This document shows, one piece after another, positions 7,438 to 13,570 of a DNA stretch of 13,582 nucleotides. The DNA is from Candidatus Aenigmatarchaeota archaeon. GTDB taxonomy: Archaea; Aenigmatarchaeota; Aenigmatarchaeia; QMZP01. The position numbers and the translations under genes are program-made. The notes beneath the pieces were generated by a model that worked only from the letters and a program-made list of their open reading frames with translations, had not been told where the DNA came from and ran no database searches. The stretch lies in assembly GCA_016202745.1 (NCBI GenBank), contig JACQOB010000077.1, positions 1 through 13,582 on the forward strand, read 5' to 3'. How positions within the stretch are numbered: position 1 is the stretch's first letter; every line of letters begins with the position of its first letter.

Positions 7438-7677
7438 ATGAGATGCAGAACAGCACTCACATTGGCATTGGGTGTTATAGCCGTAGACGGGGCAGTTAAT
7501 AGAGCATATGAATCAGCGATTGGATTTTTAGGAAGATACCCAGGATTAAGAGGTAATCCAGTTGGAAGAGTTGTTGAAGGGGCATTAATTGATGGTTACT
7601 TATCCAGAAATATACCTAGAGAACCAACATATGGGCCACCTTTAAGACCAGCACAAGCAGCCATGATGGATGATTGA
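7438..7677 (+). CDS. small AT-rich hypothetical protein
   Basis: A 79-aa protein, not recognised. Residues 5-20 (TALTLALGVIAVDGAV) are hydrophobic and could be a short membrane segment or a weak signal sequence. The rest is polar with PTYGPPLRPAQAAMMDD at the end. Codons mostly end in A or T (AGA, GGA, GCA, ATA, TTA), unlike the GC-rich flanking genes, which suggests recent acquisition or a different origin. A near-consensus TATA box and AGGAGG precede it. The last 8 nt overlap a second short frame (ATG at 7670) whose codon style begins the same and whose end resembles the aIF5B tail. The two may once have been a single protein of about 113 aa now split by a 1-nt change, or be joined by frameshifting. 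Confidence 0.6.
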   Translation: MRCRTALTLALGVIAVDGAVNRAYESAIGFLGRYPGLRGNPVGRVVEGALIDGYLSRNIPREPTYGPPLRPAQAAMMDD

Positions 7678-7774
7678 AAGAGATCCGATACCAGCATATA
7701 GAGGTGGATTTGAGAGAGGATGGCACAAGCTCCGCGCTGACGAGGCTGAGCTGCTGGATGAAATGAATGCATGA
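7670..7774 (+). pseudogene. 34-codon overlapping frame ending in an aIF5B-tail-like sequence
   Basis: From an ATG overlapping the end of the 79-aa gene this frame reads MIERDPIPAYRGGFERGW, then HKLRADEAELLDEMNA and a stop. The last part matches aIF5B's final residues HKLRPDEVELLGEGE at 10 of 13 positions, and about 29 of 39 nucleotides agree over those codons. The switch from A/T-ending codons (to about 7720) to GC-rich codons (from 7724) marks a junction inside this frame. It may be a translated extension of the small gene by frameshift, or a relic of a duplicated aIF5B 3' end. Confidence 0.5.
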
Positions 7775-7790
7775 CGTTATTTTCAACTGG

Positions 7791-8210
7791 CTAGGCAAAA
7801 CCGCTCAGATGTTTCCCAGAGATGGACGCCTTCATCTCAAAAATCTTTCTGATTATCTCCTTACCCTGGCTGAATTCCACCTTCACACCATAGTAATTTA
7901 TCCCGTTTCTTATGTATCGCAGCCTGTCGAATTCATTATAATCGAAATCCCTGAGCTTCTCCCTTAGCAGTTCGCCAACGCAGATGTGCGATAGGACTTT
8001 ATAGCCAATTGAAATGCATATCGCCTCCAGCGTTTCCCTCAAAGAATCATAAGCAAGGGACACATATGCGGAGATATTTATTTCATCCAGGTTGGCTGTC
8101 TTTACAGCAGCCTCTTTTATGCCTGCCATCTCTTTCAAGGACTTTATAAGTTCTTCATCTATCCTTGTCCTCTTTATCAGGCCCTTCCTGAAGCAATCAT
8201 CTAAATCCAT
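7791..8210 (-). CDS. HEPN-domain protein, putative toxin partner of the adjacent nucleotidyltransferase
   Basis: A 139-aa all-helical protein. The sequence RLRYIRNGINYYG at 96-108 is the HEPN signature region, where active RNases of this superfamily carry R-x4-6-H. Here the expected His is replaced (R101-N-G-I-N-Y-Y), as in archaeal HEPN proteins with an RN...YYG pattern, so RNase activity is doubtful; the tyrosines are plausible sites for the AMP transfer known from the MntA/HepT type of module. The ATG lies 10 nt inside the end of the nucleotidyltransferase gene, giving a tight two-gene operon in the antitoxin-first order. No own promoter or Shine-Dalgarno stands out. It could instead be a substrate-binding partner of the nucleotidyltransferase. 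Confidence 0.75.
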   Translation of the reverse strand: MDLDDCFRKGLIKRTRIDEELIKSLKEMAGIKEAAVKTANLDEINISAYVSLAYDSLRETLEAICISIGYKVLSHICVGELLREKLRDFDYNEFDRLRYIRNGINYYGVKVEFSQGKEIIRKIFEMKASISGKHLSGFA

Positions 8211-8725
8211 TTTATCCTCCCCTGCAGCACAATGCCGTTGAGCATGTTGTTCACAAGGTGCTCGTTTTTTATGTCCTTTATGTCCTTTGCGGCAAAGACT
8301 TGCAGCCTCCTCCTGATCTTCTTCTCGAAAGCATCCAGCCCAGGAAACTGCTCTGTTTTTTCTGAAATAACCAGCAAATCGAAATCGCTTGTTCCCGTGT
8401 CCAGGCCAGAAGCCGCGGAGCCGAACAAGACAACGGCAGGCTTCAGATAAAACCTGTTAAGCGCATCAAGAAGGCCAGTTTCCCTTATTTTCCTGATGTT
8501 ATAATAAATCTTGATATCCGTATAGCTGTCGCCCTCCATGTTTGCCCTGTACAGGTTGAGCATCCTCTCCCCCCTCCATTTCAATATACCCTCCCTTGCA
8601 AACCCCTTCAATTGCTTGCTCGCCGTGGCAGGCGATATCCCCACCTTCCTGGCGACCTCCCTGACGCTGAACTCCCCTTCAGGGTCCTCAAGGAAAACCT
8701 TCAGTGTGTCTAATTCTCTGAACAT
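8201..8725 (-). CDS. wHTH-MNT nucleotidyltransferase, putative antitoxin
   Basis: A 174-aa protein with two domains. Residues about 5-60 are a winged helix-turn-helix (FSVREVARKVGISPATASKQLKGFAREGILKW). Residues about 95-170 are a minimal nucleotidyltransferase with F101-G102-S103 and D114-F-D116, exactly the G-S-x10-D-x-D pattern of MNT antitoxins such as MntA, which AMPylate the HEPN partner. The DNA-binding domain makes it a likely autoregulator, and two direct-repeat sites overlap its start codon and promoter. The ATG at 8725 lies about 28 bp from TTTAAATA on the complementary strand, so the mRNA is probably leaderless. The HEPN gene follows with a 10-nt overlap. The module sits between two aIF5B-tail-like sequences. 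Confidence 0.85.
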   Translation of the reverse strand: MFRELDTLKVFLEDPEGEFSVREVARKVGISPATASKQLKGFAREGILKWRGERMLNLYRANMEGDSYTDIKIYYNIRKIRETGLLDALNRFYLKPAVVLFGSAASGLDTGTSDFDLLVISEKTEQFPGLDAFEKKIRRRLQVFAAKDIKDIKNEHLVNNMLNGIVLQGRIKWI

Positions 8726-8753
8726 TTGTTTAATTATATGAACAGTTGTTTAA
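8720..8753. promoter_or_regulatory. two direct-repeat operator sites of the MNT/HEPN operon
   Basis: GAACATTTGTTTAA (8720-8733) and GAACAGTTGTTTAA (8740-8753) differ at one base and are exactly 20 bp apart, about two helical turns, so bound proteins would lie on the same face. Each contains the imperfect inverted repeat AACA-NN-TGTT. One covers the start codon, the other the TATA element. The encoded wHTH is the likely binder (inference). Confidence 0.65.
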
Positions 8754-8757
8754 ATAT
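8750..8757 (-). promoter_or_regulatory. TATA element of the MNT/HEPN operon
   Basis: The complement of 8750-8757 reads as an AT-only box (ATATTTAA type) centred about 28 bp upstream of the ATG at 8725, fitting a leaderless transcript. The distal operator repeat overlaps it, which suits repression. Confidence 0.45.
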
Positions 8758-8763
8758 CTTTAC

Positions 8764-8838
8764 ATGCGTACACCACGGCCCTTAATAATGTCCAAGATGA
8801 TGGCTGGCGAGGCCGAATTGCTGGATGCGGCAAGATAA
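8764..8838 (+). repeat. degenerate aIF5B-tail-like sequence, third copy
   Basis: A 24-codon frame from ATG 8764 ends SKMMAGEAELLDAAR-stop (8791-8838). It matches the second copy (HKLRADEAELLDEMNA, 7724-7774) at K..A.EAELLD and, more weakly, the end of aIF5B (7259-7306). About 24 of 33 bases agree with the second copy over the best part. No Shine-Dalgarno is seen, so it is treated as a repeat rather than a gene. It marks the right edge of the accessory-looking segment. Confidence 0.45.
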
Positions 8839-8839
8839 G

Positions 8840-8847
8840 TTTAAATA
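8840..8847 (+). promoter_or_regulatory. TATA box of the P-loop kinase-like gene
   Basis: TTTAAATA is centred 27 bp upstream of the ATG at 8871 with no Shine-Dalgarno between, so a leaderless mRNA is inferred. It starts directly after the stop codon of the third tail-like copy. Confidence 0.55.
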
Positions 8848-8870
8848 TTACCAGTAGATAGTGACATATC

Positions 8871-9557
8871 ATGACAAGACTGGTTGTTGTTGAAGGAAAG
8901 CCGGGCAGCGGAAAGACCCACACCAGCAAATATATCGAATCCGAATTCGGCTTTGAGAGGCAGTGCTTTGATGAGCTTGTTACCGAGCAATTCAGGAATA
9001 CCCTTGGAATGCCAATAGGCAAAATCTACCGGTTCGGTTCTTACACCGGAACCGGCGAAAGCTTCTGGGAAGCGTTCTGGCATCAGAGGGGAAAGCTCCC
9101 ATACACGTGGGATTCAGCCAGGGAAGTGCTCCTTGCGCACAGGGATGATATAATGAGTGAGGCCTACGGGCACACGCCGGAGGAGCAGTTCCACGTTTCC
9201 TATGTCATGTGGAACGAATACCTTGCAGCCAGGGACAGCTCTCTTGCGCAGGGGAAGGATGTCATCCTTGACACGCTGTTCGGCGGGGATGTGAGGAGGA
9301 ACATGTTCAATGGCAATCTTCCGCCGGACATCCAAAAATACCTGATACGGCTGTATGCGCTCAATAAAACTTGCATAGACAGGAAGGCGAAAGCCGACAA
9401 CTGGACACTTGAAAAGGGCCAGGAAAGGATATCCGGCAGGAAGTGGGACTATTCTGTCCCTGATTTCCCAGGCGTCACATTCCTGGAGCTTGTTAACAAT
9501 ACAGACAAGGACTGGCAGAACATCAGGAAGAGGCTGAAGAAAGAATTCGGCTGGTAG
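8871..9557 (+). CDS. P-loop kinase-like NTPase
   Basis: A 228-aa soluble protein. The start MTRLVVVEGKPGSGKTHTSKYIE gives a Walker A motif at 9-16 directly after the first strand, as in small-molecule kinases of the nucleoside/nucleotide kinase and AAA_33 group. A strand with acidic end, KDVILDTLFGGDVRRN (about 149-164), fits a Walker B or lid region. The middle has many aromatic residues (SYTGTGESFWEAFWHQRGK, YVMWNEYLAAR), which may form a substrate pocket. The family could not be named: nucleoside kinase, zeta-toxin-like and phosphotransferase functions are all possible. It is a monocistronic gene with its own promoter and a hairpin plus T tract over its stop codon. Base composition matches the neighbours. 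Confidence 0.75.
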   Translation: MTRLVVVEGKPGSGKTHTSKYIESEFGFERQCFDELVTEQFRNTLGMPIGKIYRFGSYTGTGESFWEAFWHQRGKLPYTWDSAREVLLAHRDDIMSEAYGHTPEEQFHVSYVMWNEYLAARDSSLAQGKDVILDTLFGGDVRRNMFNGNLPPDIQKYLIRLYALNKTCIDRKAKADNWTLEKGQERISGRKWDYSVPDFPGVTFLELVNNTDKDWQNIRKRLKKEFGW

Positions 9558-9566
9558 CCGCTTTTT
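9548..9566 (+). terminator. hairpin plus T tract at the end of the kinase-like gene
   Basis: CGGCT and AGCCG pair around GGT (9548-9560) and are followed by CTTTTT. The stop codon is inside the stem. The same T tract with the next bases (TTTTTAT, 9562-9568) is centred 26 bp before the PAP2 start at 9591, so it probably also acts as that gene's TATA-like element. Confidence 0.4.
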
Positions 9567-9590
9567 ATCCACCCAAAACCAATTATTCCC

Positions 9591-10097
9591 ATGTCCTTCC
9601 ACACAAACCCCTGGTATATCATAACGCTCATTGGGGAGCCAGAGATATGGCTGGCGCTTTCCGGGGTTTTCGCCCTGGCTTATGTTGTTTTTCATTTTGC
9701 CTTCCCGAAAAGGAGGAAACCGTTCAGGAATTTCCTGCTGGTATTCCTTCCTAGCCTGTGGCTGACCGTGGGGCTTGTGGTCTCGATGAAAGTGCTGGTC
9801 CCTGTAGAAAGGCCATGCATCCCTGCCACAAACCCCTATTGCGACATTGATCCAAGCTTCCCTTCAGCCCATGCGGCCACGGCCTTTTCTGTCTTCACTT
9901 CCCTGCACCTGGCTGCAAGGAAGAGAAAAACCCTTTGCCTATATTTCATCCCGGTGCTGGTTGCGGCATCAAGGATTGCCCTTGGCGTGCACACCCCGGC
10001 CGATGTGATAGCGGGGGCTGCGATCGGTATGGCGGTCCCTGTTGCAGCGCTGAAGGCACAGAAATACCTGTTCAGGGCATGGAAAATCAGGCTATAA
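9591..10097 (+). CDS. PAP2-family membrane phosphatase
   Basis: A 168-aa integral membrane protein with about four or five hydrophobic segments (roughly 18-38, 47-68, 92-108, 113-128, 138-155). It carries all three motifs of the PAP2/type 2 phosphatidic acid phosphatase superfamily: K67-x6-R74-P75, P91-S-A-H94 (Ala in place of the usual Gly) and S127-R128-x3-G-x-H134-x3-D138. His134 would be the nucleophile for phosphate transfer. Members act on lipid phosphates such as polyprenyl diphosphate or phosphatidyl phosphates; a polyprenyl-phosphate recycling role is plausible but unproved. The segment VERPCIPATNPYCDIDPSFP between the first two motifs would be an external loop, with two Cys that could pair. 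Leaderless-type promoter. The 3' end overlaps by 6 nt the end of a leftward-reading remnant. Confidence 0.9.
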   Translation: MSFHTNPWYIITLIGEPEIWLALSGVFALAYVVFHFAFPKRRKPFRNFLLVFLPSLWLTVGLVVSMKVLVPVERPCIPATNPYCDIDPSFPSAHAATAFSVFTSLHLAARKRKTLCLYFIPVLVAASRIALGVHTPADVIAGAAIGMAVPVAALKAQKYLFRAWKIRL

Positions 10098-10301
10098 GTA
10101 CCTCTTCCTGGCCTCATAGGAAAGTATTGCGGGTATGTAAAAAGTGACGTCAGCCGCCAGCTTGCCCGCCAGCACGCCGGCTTCCCTTCCCAGGACTCTG
10201 GACCCAATTCCCATAGCGGCAGGCCTTATCAATAGCGTGTCCAGGGTTTCCGCAGGCCCGAATTCTACAAGGAGGTTTCTCGCCGTCTTTAATGCATCCA
10301 G
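10092..10301 (-). pseudogene. 5'-truncated membrane-protein remnant
   Basis: The complementary strand encodes 69 clean codons ending in a stop at 10092-10094: LDALKTARNLLVEFGPAETL, then DTLLIRPAAMGIGSRVLGRE, then AGVLAGKLAADVTFYIPAIL and SYEARKRYL. Codon use (CTG, GCC, AGG, GGC) matches real genes here, and the pattern of polar N-terminus, two hydrophobic segments and basic C-terminus is protein-like. There is no ATG, GTG or TTG start in frame: going upstream, the frame runs into the end of the 322-aa gene and meets a stop, with only a CTG at the left junction. The likely explanation is a gene whose 5' end was deleted or overwritten; a rare CTG start is the alternative. Its stop overlaps the PAP2 stop in convergent orientation. 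Family not firmly recognised. Confidence 0.55.
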
Positions 10302-11257
10302 GAATCCAGGCCGTCCAGCATGAGTTCCCTGACCAGTTCCACATCCCCCGCTGGATAGAAGCCTGATATTGTGGCGGCATTTTCAGGCTCCTCAAGCGCG
10401 CTCTGCAGGAGACGCCTTATGTCAGTCTTCCCAAGCTCCCTTGTCTGGCCGGAGATGAGCCCCTTAACGCCTTCCAGTTCCTGCTGCTCATCCCTCTTCA
10501 CATAGAACTTGTTTTCCCTGGACCTTACATAGCCTGTGGCCAGGTTTCCTAGAAGCGATGATTTTATTGCCGTGTAGTAGTCGGTTGCAAATCCCCTGAA
10601 ATCAGCAACCTGCGAGGCCTTCGTAACGCCCCTGACGAGTTCGGGAAAGGAAGGGTGGGCCTGATTGATCACATAAAAGCCTGAAGTGCTCTCACCAATA
10701 TCAGCATATGCAGGCGTAATCTCATTTGGAATCCTTCCCTTCACCCTCAGCCTTTCGCCTATGGCCAGCGAGTGGAACAGCTCATGGATTATTCTCAGAT
10801 CGCTGTTCCTCCGGTATGTGGCAAGCACGACTGGCACGTCCCTTGAGCCATTGGCGTATAGCGCATCATCCCTCTCAACCTTATCCAAGAAGCCCCTCAT
10901 CTGTTCCAGTGCACCCCGCTCATCAATCACATATTGGTCAAGGTCTGCATTTGCAACTACACACCCCGCGAATGTCGGGTTGAACAGCACCTGCCTGTAG
11001 CTGGCTCCCGCTCCCCTGTCTTCCGGGTCATAGAGGAGCCACGTAGTGGCCGGAAGCCTTGCCATTTCCGACCTTATGCTTTCCTGCATCTCCTTCCCTA
11101 CTTTTCCGTCAACTGTAAGCTTGAGACCGAACTCCAGGCCATAGCCGCGTGTTCTTGATATGTCAATTGCCGCATTAATGCTGCCAATGCCGTTCCTGTA
11201 AGCCTCAAAAGTTTCTAACCCTTTTATGAAATGCCTCTCTATGACGTATTTCCTCAT
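10289..11257 (-). CDS. putative HExxH zinc metallopeptidase-like protein
   Basis: A 322-aa soluble protein without signal peptide or membrane segments. The helix motif RIIHELFHSLAIGERL has H158-E159-x2-H162, the usual metallopeptidase zinc site, and 17 residues on lies NEITPAYADIGEST (E179 to about 192), which has the look of the second zinc-helix of gluzincins, where Glu is the third ligand and an Asp follows. The N-terminal 150 residues (R-rich, starting MRKYVIERHFIKG) are not recognised. It is therefore a metallopeptidase candidate of unknown family; a structural, non-catalytic fold is possible. The start has a strong GGAGG (complement of 11262-11266) 4 nt upstream, located just past the stop of the preceding 175-aa gene, so both are one operon. 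The 3' end meets a truncated gene remnant. Confidence 0.65.
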   Translation of the reverse strand: MRKYVIERHFIKGLETFEAYRNGIGSINAAIDISRTRGYGLEFGLKLTVDGKVGKEMQESIRSEMARLPATTWLLYDPEDRGAGASYRQVLFNPTFAGCVVANADLDQYVIDERGALEQMRGFLDKVERDDALYANGSRDVPVVLATYRRNSDLRIIHELFHSLAIGERLRVKGRIPNEITPAYADIGESTSGFYVINQAHPSFPELVRGVTKASQVADFRGFATDYYTAIKSSLLGNLATGYVRSRENKFYVKRDEQQELEGVKGLISGQTRELGKTDIRRLLQSALEEPENAATISGFYPAGDVELVRELMLDGLDSWMH

Positions 11258-11271
11258 GGACCCTCCAAGAA

Positions 11272-11799
11272 TCAGCCATCTGTTATGTATTTCAATATAC
11301 TTGTAAACCCATCCCTTGGGCCCCTGTAGCCGGCGGTTAATGAAAATACAGCTTGAACCCTGTCCTCGCTGAGCCCGTCAAATCTGCCCACCAGCCCAGA
11401 GTCATCGCCTTTCAACTCCACCAGTGAGGTGAGATATGATGGGTTTTCCTGGCCTTCAAGCCGATTCTCGTATATCCAGCATGTCCTGCCCGCCTTTTCA
11501 TTGACAACGGCAGGATCCCTCATGCTAAGCGCCATTTCCCCCACCTCTGTTATTATGGCAATGGCAGCACCATTCTCCAGGATCTCAATGCCCAGGCCCC
11601 CCATAATCCTGTGCAATTCACTGCTGGGTAGTGTGCCTGAATTTCCTGTCCTGTACGCTGCATTCATCACAGCCACGCCCAGCTGGGCAGGCATATTGCC
11701 CTTGTAGCTGCCCAACAGATCCGTGACAGCCCGGAGCTTCTCAGGATCCCCTTTTATGTCTTCAAATACCCTGTTCACAACCCTTGAATAGTCTGCCAT
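11272..11799 (-). CDS. hypothetical protein, 175 aa, co-transcribed with the metallopeptidase-like gene
   Basis: Not recognised. Starts MADYSRVVNRVFEDIKGD, with an N-terminal helical half (to about residue 60) and a Gly-rich, strand-like middle (GGLGIEILENGAAIAIITEVG). It contains no obvious catalytic motif and is soluble. The start was set at the ATG 11797-11799 because TTATATAG (complement of 11816-11823) is centred about 21 bp upstream and AGGTG lies 4 nt before it; an in-frame ATG at 11829 would lie upstream of the TATA box. The stop is 14 nt before the next gene's ATG and the intervening sequence carries that gene's GGAGG, so the two are one operon and may act together (inference). Confidence 0.65.
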   Translation of the reverse strand: MADYSRVVNRVFEDIKGDPEKLRAVTDLLGSYKGNMPAQLGVAVMNAAYRTGNSGTLPSSELHRIMGGLGIEILENGAAIAIITEVGEMALSMRDPAVVNEKAGRTCWIYENRLEGQENPSYLTSLVELKGDDSGLVGRFDGLSEDRVQAVFSLTAGYRGPRDGFTSILKYITDG

Positions 11800-11815
11800 A
11801 TTGCACCTTTTACCA

Positions 11816-11823
11816 CTATATAA
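11816..11823 (-). promoter_or_regulatory. TATA box of the 175-aa/metallopeptidase-like operon
   Basis: TTATATAG on the complementary strand lies in the 55-bp gap behind the SIS-protein gene. The predicted start site falls at or next to the ATG at 11799, so the mRNA is nearly leaderless. It also shows that the operon has its own promoter, separate from the SIS gene. Confidence 0.6.
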
Positions 11824-11854
11824 TGGCAATAATGTATTTAAAGCTTTCCCAGGG

Positions 11855-12700
11855 CTACATGATATTCCTGAACTTCCACCCGAGCATTTCTGACTGGTCC
11901 TTGTACCTGGCTGCTATATTCTTCAGGTCCTGCCATGTCTGGTTCTTTCCGATAAGATAGTAGGCAGAATAAAGGGCCCCCAGGAATGAGCTGTCCTTGA
12001 TCCTGATAACCTCTTCAGAACCAAACTCCATGTCGAGATTTATTGCAAAGATAGCCCTCTCCCTTGGCTGCATCATGAAGCCCCGGTGCATGCCGTTTGT
12101 GACGCCATCGCCATTGGCGGACACGCCGGCAAGGCTTTCCATCACCTTTGTCGCCGCCATGCGTGCTATTGGCGCGTGGCTGTCGCTGGATAGGAAGATG
12201 ATGTTCCGGTGCTTCCTCAAATCAGGGATTTCCAGCTTTTCTATGGCCTTCCTTATACCATCCAAATCCTCCCTGAACAGCCAGTAAAGCATTGATCCAT
12301 ATGTGCTCACGTTGAAGGTGGGAGGTTCCCTGAAGGCAGGTAGTACAAACGTACTATTTGTTACGAATTCCCTTGCAGGGGCCTCACTATTGACTGTTAT
12401 CAGGTTGAAAGCAAATCCCTTCTCTTTCAGGAACCTGGCGACATCCACTGCATCCTTCCCGCCTGAAGCTGAGATCAGGCTGATGCTGATGTCACCCTGG
12501 CCGCATTTTGAAAGGAATTGTACATATGTACTAGTATCCACGGCAACGCCGCCCAGCTCCCTTGCAAACAGGCATCCCGTATTGTACGCATTACCGCTCC
12601 CAATGAATACATTCCCCTTGCCCTTCACCATCCCCATCTTAGGGTATTCCCACTTCCCAAAGGCATCCAGGGCCTGCACGACAAAACTGTCCAGGAACAT
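11855..12700 (-). CDS. SIS-domain sugar isomerase-like protein
   Basis: A 281-aa cytoplasmic protein with two halves that look like sugar isomerase (SIS) lobes. In the first, residues 29-105 contain GNVFIGSGNAYNTGCLFARE and ISLISASGGKDAVDVARFLKEKG then FNLITVNSEAP, matching the SIS phosphosugar-binding pattern (SxSGxxxD followed by a strand and IT). The second, from RNIIFLSSDSHAPIARMAATKVMES at 165-189, repeats the strand-loop-helix theme and ends with G-rich GMHRGFM and a later strand. SIS proteins bind or isomerise phosphorylated sugars; known relatives are the isomerase half of glucosamine-6-phosphate synthase and phosphoglucose/phosphomannose isomerases. No glutaminase domain is present and the substrate is unclear. 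The gene follows the 210-aa gene by 46 bp with a possible own promoter. Confidence 0.75.
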   Translation of the reverse strand: MFLDSFVVQALDAFGKWEYPKMGMVKGKGNVFIGSGNAYNTGCLFARELGGVAVDTSTYVQFLSKCGQGDISISLISASGGKDAVDVARFLKEKGFAFNLITVNSEAPAREFVTNSTFVLPAFREPPTFNVSTYGSMLYWLFREDLDGIRKAIEKLEIPDLRKHRNIIFLSSDSHAPIARMAATKVMESLAGVSANGDGVTNGMHRGFMMQPRERAIFAINLDMEFGSEEVIRIKDSSFLGALYSAYYLIGKNQTWQDLKNIAARYKDQSEMLGWKFRNIM

Positions 12701-12720
12701 GCTTCTATTTTTCTTCAGGG

Positions 12721-12728
12721 TATTAATT
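12721..12728 (-). promoter_or_regulatory. possible TATA element of the SIS-protein gene
   Basis: AATTAATA on the complementary strand is centred 25 bp upstream of the ATG at 12700. No good Shine-Dalgarno is present, so the gene could start a leaderless transcript or be read through from the gene upstream. Confidence 0.35.
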
Positions 12729-12746
12729 CCTTATACCAGAATTGGC

Positions 12747-13379
12747 CTATTGCCCTGCTGTGGCAGATTCTCCTGACTGGTATCCCGAACTATTGAGATT
12801 GATATTCACATCTGGCGGAAGCATCCAATTGAGCCTCTCTGCAAGGACCACTATCCTTTCCCTCTCCTGGACTTTCCCATTGCTTCTCCATGCAATATAA
12901 TCCCTTGTTTCCTCAAAGGCTTCAGCATCACACTGGGAAACCTCCACCCTCTCATCAAGCCATGGGGAGCCCCTGTAACCTGAAGCTTCAAGGAACTTCA
13001 TTGCAAGTATCTCCCTATGTATACTGGGCAATAATATGGAGGCCTTGGAAACCAGCTCGCTATATGGCACAATCGCTGGCATGCCGTTTTTTTCAACTGA
13101 AAATGCCATAGAATAGAAATCTCGGCCAAAAAGCGACTGGTAGAGCCAGCCTGCTGATGTGCGGGGATCGTCTATTGTATGGTCCCCTGACCTCGCTGCG
13201 TTGTATAGCGCCTGCAGATACTCCCTTCTTGTCGGCTTCTCGCCAAGGCGCTCGCAGGCCCCATCAACAACGCCTGCATGCCCCAGCTCTATTCCTTTGC
13301 CTTTGATGTACCTTAAGTCCTGCACAGATGCCCCATGCATTTGCTGGTAATACCCGCCAATATCATTCAACCCTTCCAT
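12747..13379 (-). CDS. hypothetical protein, 210 aa, first gene of the leftward cluster
   Basis: Not recognised. Soluble and mostly helical in appearance, with several aromatic-rich stretches (AGWLYQSLFGRDFYSMAF at about 76-93) and a C-terminal low-complexity, Asn/Ser/Gly-rich tail (NINLNSSGYQSGESATAGQ) that is probably disordered. One sequence at about 116-131, ILLPSIHREILAMKFL, could be an amphipathic helix. No catalytic motif or zinc site is evident. The start ATG is 26 bp from TTTATATA on the complementary strand, giving a leaderless transcript. Because all four leftward genes lie within 3.1 kb with the same strand and short gaps, a shared role is plausible but not shown. Confidence 0.65.
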   Translation of the reverse strand: MEGLNDIGGYYQQMHGASVQDLRYIKGKGIELGHAGVVDGACERLGEKPTRREYLQALYNAARSGDHTIDDPRTSAGWLYQSLFGRDFYSMAFSVEKNGMPAIVPYSELVSKASILLPSIHREILAMKFLEASGYRGSPWLDERVEVSQCDAEAFEETRDYIAWRSNGKVQERERIVVLAERLNWMLPPDVNINLNSSGYQSGESATAGQ

Positions 13380-13401
13380 ACACCCTTATTGGCAGAGGTT
13401 A

Positions 13402-13427
13402 TATATAAAGTTTTCACTATACAGTGA
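13402..13427 (-). promoter_or_regulatory. promoter of the leftward cluster with upstream inverted repeat
   Basis: The TATA box TTTATATA (complement of 13402-13409) is centred 26 bp from the ATG at 13379. Just upstream, TCACT (13414-13418) and AGTGA (13423-13427) form a 5-bp-arm inverted repeat that overlaps the expected BRE side, so it is a candidate regulator site. Confidence 0.6.
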
Positions 13428-13464
13428 TGACAAAAATGATTTATTGTACCATTGTCCCATAAAG

Positions 13465-13476
13465 CTTATATATAAG
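13465..13476. promoter_or_regulatory. palindromic TATA element in the gene-free right end
   Basis: CTTATATATAAG is a perfect 12-bp palindrome, so promoter direction cannot be read from it. A rightward transcript would start near 13496, but no Shine-Dalgarno-backed gene follows. It could drive a small RNA or be an accessory TATA. Confidence 0.35.
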
Positions 13477-13546
13477 TGAATTTTCCGCCAGCATAAGGTG
13501 ATACATTTTTCCCGCCCAAAACAGCACACAGCGGGCCACAATAAGC

Positions 13547-13570
13547 TTTATATACTAGTTAATGTAACTA
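13547..13570 (+). promoter_or_regulatory. rightward promoter for a gene beyond the window, with an inverted repeat
   Basis: AATAAGC followed by TTTATATA (13547-13554) is a near-consensus BRE/TATA and repeats the layout at 7381-7395. Immediately downstream, TAGTTA (13556-13561) and TAACTA (13565-13570) form an inverted repeat with a 3-bp spacer, a position suited to repression. The gene itself would start past the window end. Confidence 0.55.

Noticed and set aside
11800..11829. Longer N-terminus of the 175-aa protein from an ATG at 11829
   Set aside because: The TATA box lies inside this extension and the predicted start site is downstream of that ATG.
12520..12531. 12-bp palindrome GTACATATGTAC
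   Set aside because: It lies inside the SIS-protein coding region, away from any promoter, and has no partner copy.
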